A stretch of DNA of 64,000 nt from Pedobacter sandarakinus (GTDB lineage Bacteria; Bacteroidota; Bacteroidia; Sphingobacteriales; Sphingobacteriaceae), in NCBI RefSeq assembly GCF_026240095.1, contig NZ_JAPIVG010000001.1, positions 558,001 through 622,000 on the forward strand, given 5' to 3'. Numbering within the stretch: the stretch's first letter is position 1; each line of letters begins with the position of its first letter. This document shows, in pieces, positions 63,245 to 64,000 of the stretch. Under the pieces are notes generated by a model. It was not told where the DNA came from. It searched no databases and saw only the letters and a list, made by a program, of their open reading frames with translations. The position numbers and the translations under genes were made by a program.

Positions 63245-63456
63245 GATATACTTGAGTTAGAATTTATATCCTAATTTAAGGAAATAAGATTGATTTGATA
63301 TAGTTTTATAGGTAAAGATTGGTAAAACAGGCAAACCGCAATCGAATGTGGCAGGTTGGCTTACATACATTGGAAAGTACAAATTTCCGCTACGAAAATG
63401 TTGCCAGTTGAAGCTTATCTAATTAACTGAAAGCATCTTTTATAAAAACCATAATC

Positions 63457-63918
63457 ATGCGCTCGCAAAAGAACCCTTTAAGCACAAGCCAAAAAGCACA
63501 AATTGTAAAAATATGGAATCTAGAATATCCAGAATCGCTAAACTTTTCTAACGCAGAAGGTTTCGATCAATATCTGATGGATCTATCAGACCCAACCCAT
63601 TATATTTATGAAAGTGAAAGTGGAGAACCAATGGCATGGGCCTGCAAGTTTATAAGAGACAATGATAGATGGTTTGCCATTATACTAGATAAAAAAATAC
63701 AAGGCAAAGGTATAGGAACCCGTTTATTAAATAAACTTAAGGAAAATGAATGTATACTAAATGCTTGGGTTATCGATAAGAAAGGGCTCAAAAAGCTAGA
63801 TGGTAAACATTACAAATCGCCACTAAAGTTTTATTTAAAAAATGGCTTTGTAGTTGATCATGATACAAGATTAGAAAACGAAAAACTTTCGGCAGTTAAG
63901 ATTACCTGGAAACCATAG
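63457..63918 (+). CDS. GNAT family N-acetyltransferase
   Basis: A 153-residue acetyl-CoA-dependent acetyltransferase. The acetyl-CoA-binding motif is DKKIQGKGIGTRLLNKLKE (the Gln/Arg-x-x-Gly-x-Gly signature), preceded by the strand PMAWACKFIRDNDRWFAIIL and followed by NAWVIDKKGLKKL and FYLKNGFVV at the end of the fold. The acceptor substrate cannot be predicted. It is a single gene with no partner in the window. Confidence 0.88.
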   Translation: MRSQKNPLSTSQKAQIVKIWNLEYPESLNFSNAEGFDQYLMDLSDPTHYIYESESGEPMAWACKFIRDNDRWFAIILDKKIQGKGIGTRLLNKLKENECILNAWVIDKKGLKKLDGKHYKSPLKFYLKNGFVVDHDTRLENEKLSAVKITWKP

Positions 63919-63921
63919 CTT

Positions 63922-64000
63922 TTACAACATACTTAGCTTAGCAGCCAAAACTTCAGATATTTTCCGATAAGAATCGAACGTCCATCCGGCCACATGCGGA
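63922..64000 (-). CDS. C-terminal end of a D-2-hydroxyacid dehydrogenase (partial)
   Basis: The last 79 bases on the minus strand read PHVAGWTFDSYRKISEVLAA KLSML followed by TAA at 63922-63924. TPHVAGWTxDS is the catalytic-His region of the NAD-dependent D-isomer-specific 2-hydroxyacid dehydrogenase family (the His of the Arg-Glu-His triad), and these proteins end about 20-25 residues later. The N-terminus lies outside the window, so the substrate (phosphoglycerate, glyoxylate, lactate) cannot be told. Confidence 0.8.
   Translation of the reverse strand, partial: PHVAGWTFDSYRKISEVLAAKLSML

Overview
The window looks like a chromosomal segment of a Bacteroidota species of the Sphingobacteriaceae, most likely Pedobacter or a close relative. 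Supporting signs are low-GC DNA, start codons without Shine-Dalgarno sequences, promoters of the Bacteroidota form (TTTG / TAnnTTTG), a SusC/SusD polysaccharide utilisation locus run by an ECF sigma/FecR pair, a type IX-secretion-like C-terminal domain, many lipoproteins, and a fused E1 alpha/beta dehydrogenase. The genus is inferred from gene content and style; no rRNA or tRNA gene is present to confirm it.

Layout. 1-4.0 kb: a truncated S41 protease, murQ, a conserved hypothetical gene and a Bax-inhibitor-1-like membrane protein. 4.0-9.1 kb: a SAM-I riboswitch in front of metH, then metF, forming a methionine/one-carbon unit. 9.2-10.0 kb: two small envelope-type proteins. 10.0-15.3 kb (minus): the threonine operon thrA-thrB-thrC, preceded by a short Thr/Ile-rich leader peptide and an intrinsic terminator, a classical attenuator. 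15.4-21.7 kb: an accessory-looking stretch with a gene remnant, a GyrI-like ligand-binding protein, a structured intergenic element, a PIF1-like helicase, a GxxExxY nuclease-fold gene bracketed by two different tandem-repeat arrays, and a SprT-like metalloprotein. 21.7-31.5 kb (minus): adenine deaminase, fused 2-oxoacid dehydrogenase E1, a LutB-like Fe-S protein, an M28 peptidase, rpiB, tatC and an LVIVD-repeat lipoprotein. 31.6-36.5 kb (minus): DUF177-rpmF-plsX-fabH-accB-accC, the fatty-acid/phospholipid initiation operon. 36.6-41.4 kb: sulfurtransferase, a probably frameshifted small membrane gene, an MFS transporter and a large NHL-repeat secreted protein. 41.5-44.5 kb: pdxA diverging from rsmA, then two very basic proteins. 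44.6-54.0 kb (minus): a complete sigma-FecR-SusC-SusD-PKD lipoprotein-GH16 locus, probably for laminarin or a similar beta-glucan. 54.2-64.0 kb: ArsR regulator plus ene-reductase, pirin, a second sigma factor with a membrane-anchored partner, a COG4315-type lipoprotein, HIT protein, greA, M1 aminopeptidase, OsmC, a GNAT enzyme and the end of a 2-hydroxyacid dehydrogenase.

The best candidates for something undescribed are at 18.9-20.9 kb. A GxxExxY gene lies between about nine copies of a 110-bp tandem repeat and ten copies of a 49-60-bp repeat. The two families share a roughly 26-bp core in opposite orientation, so the gene is framed like the cargo of an element. Other notable signals are the threonine attenuator, a possible translational expression platform behind the SAM riboswitch, intrinsic terminators placed almost on the start codons of tatC and the GH16 gene, and a nested inverted-repeat element at 55.6 kb.
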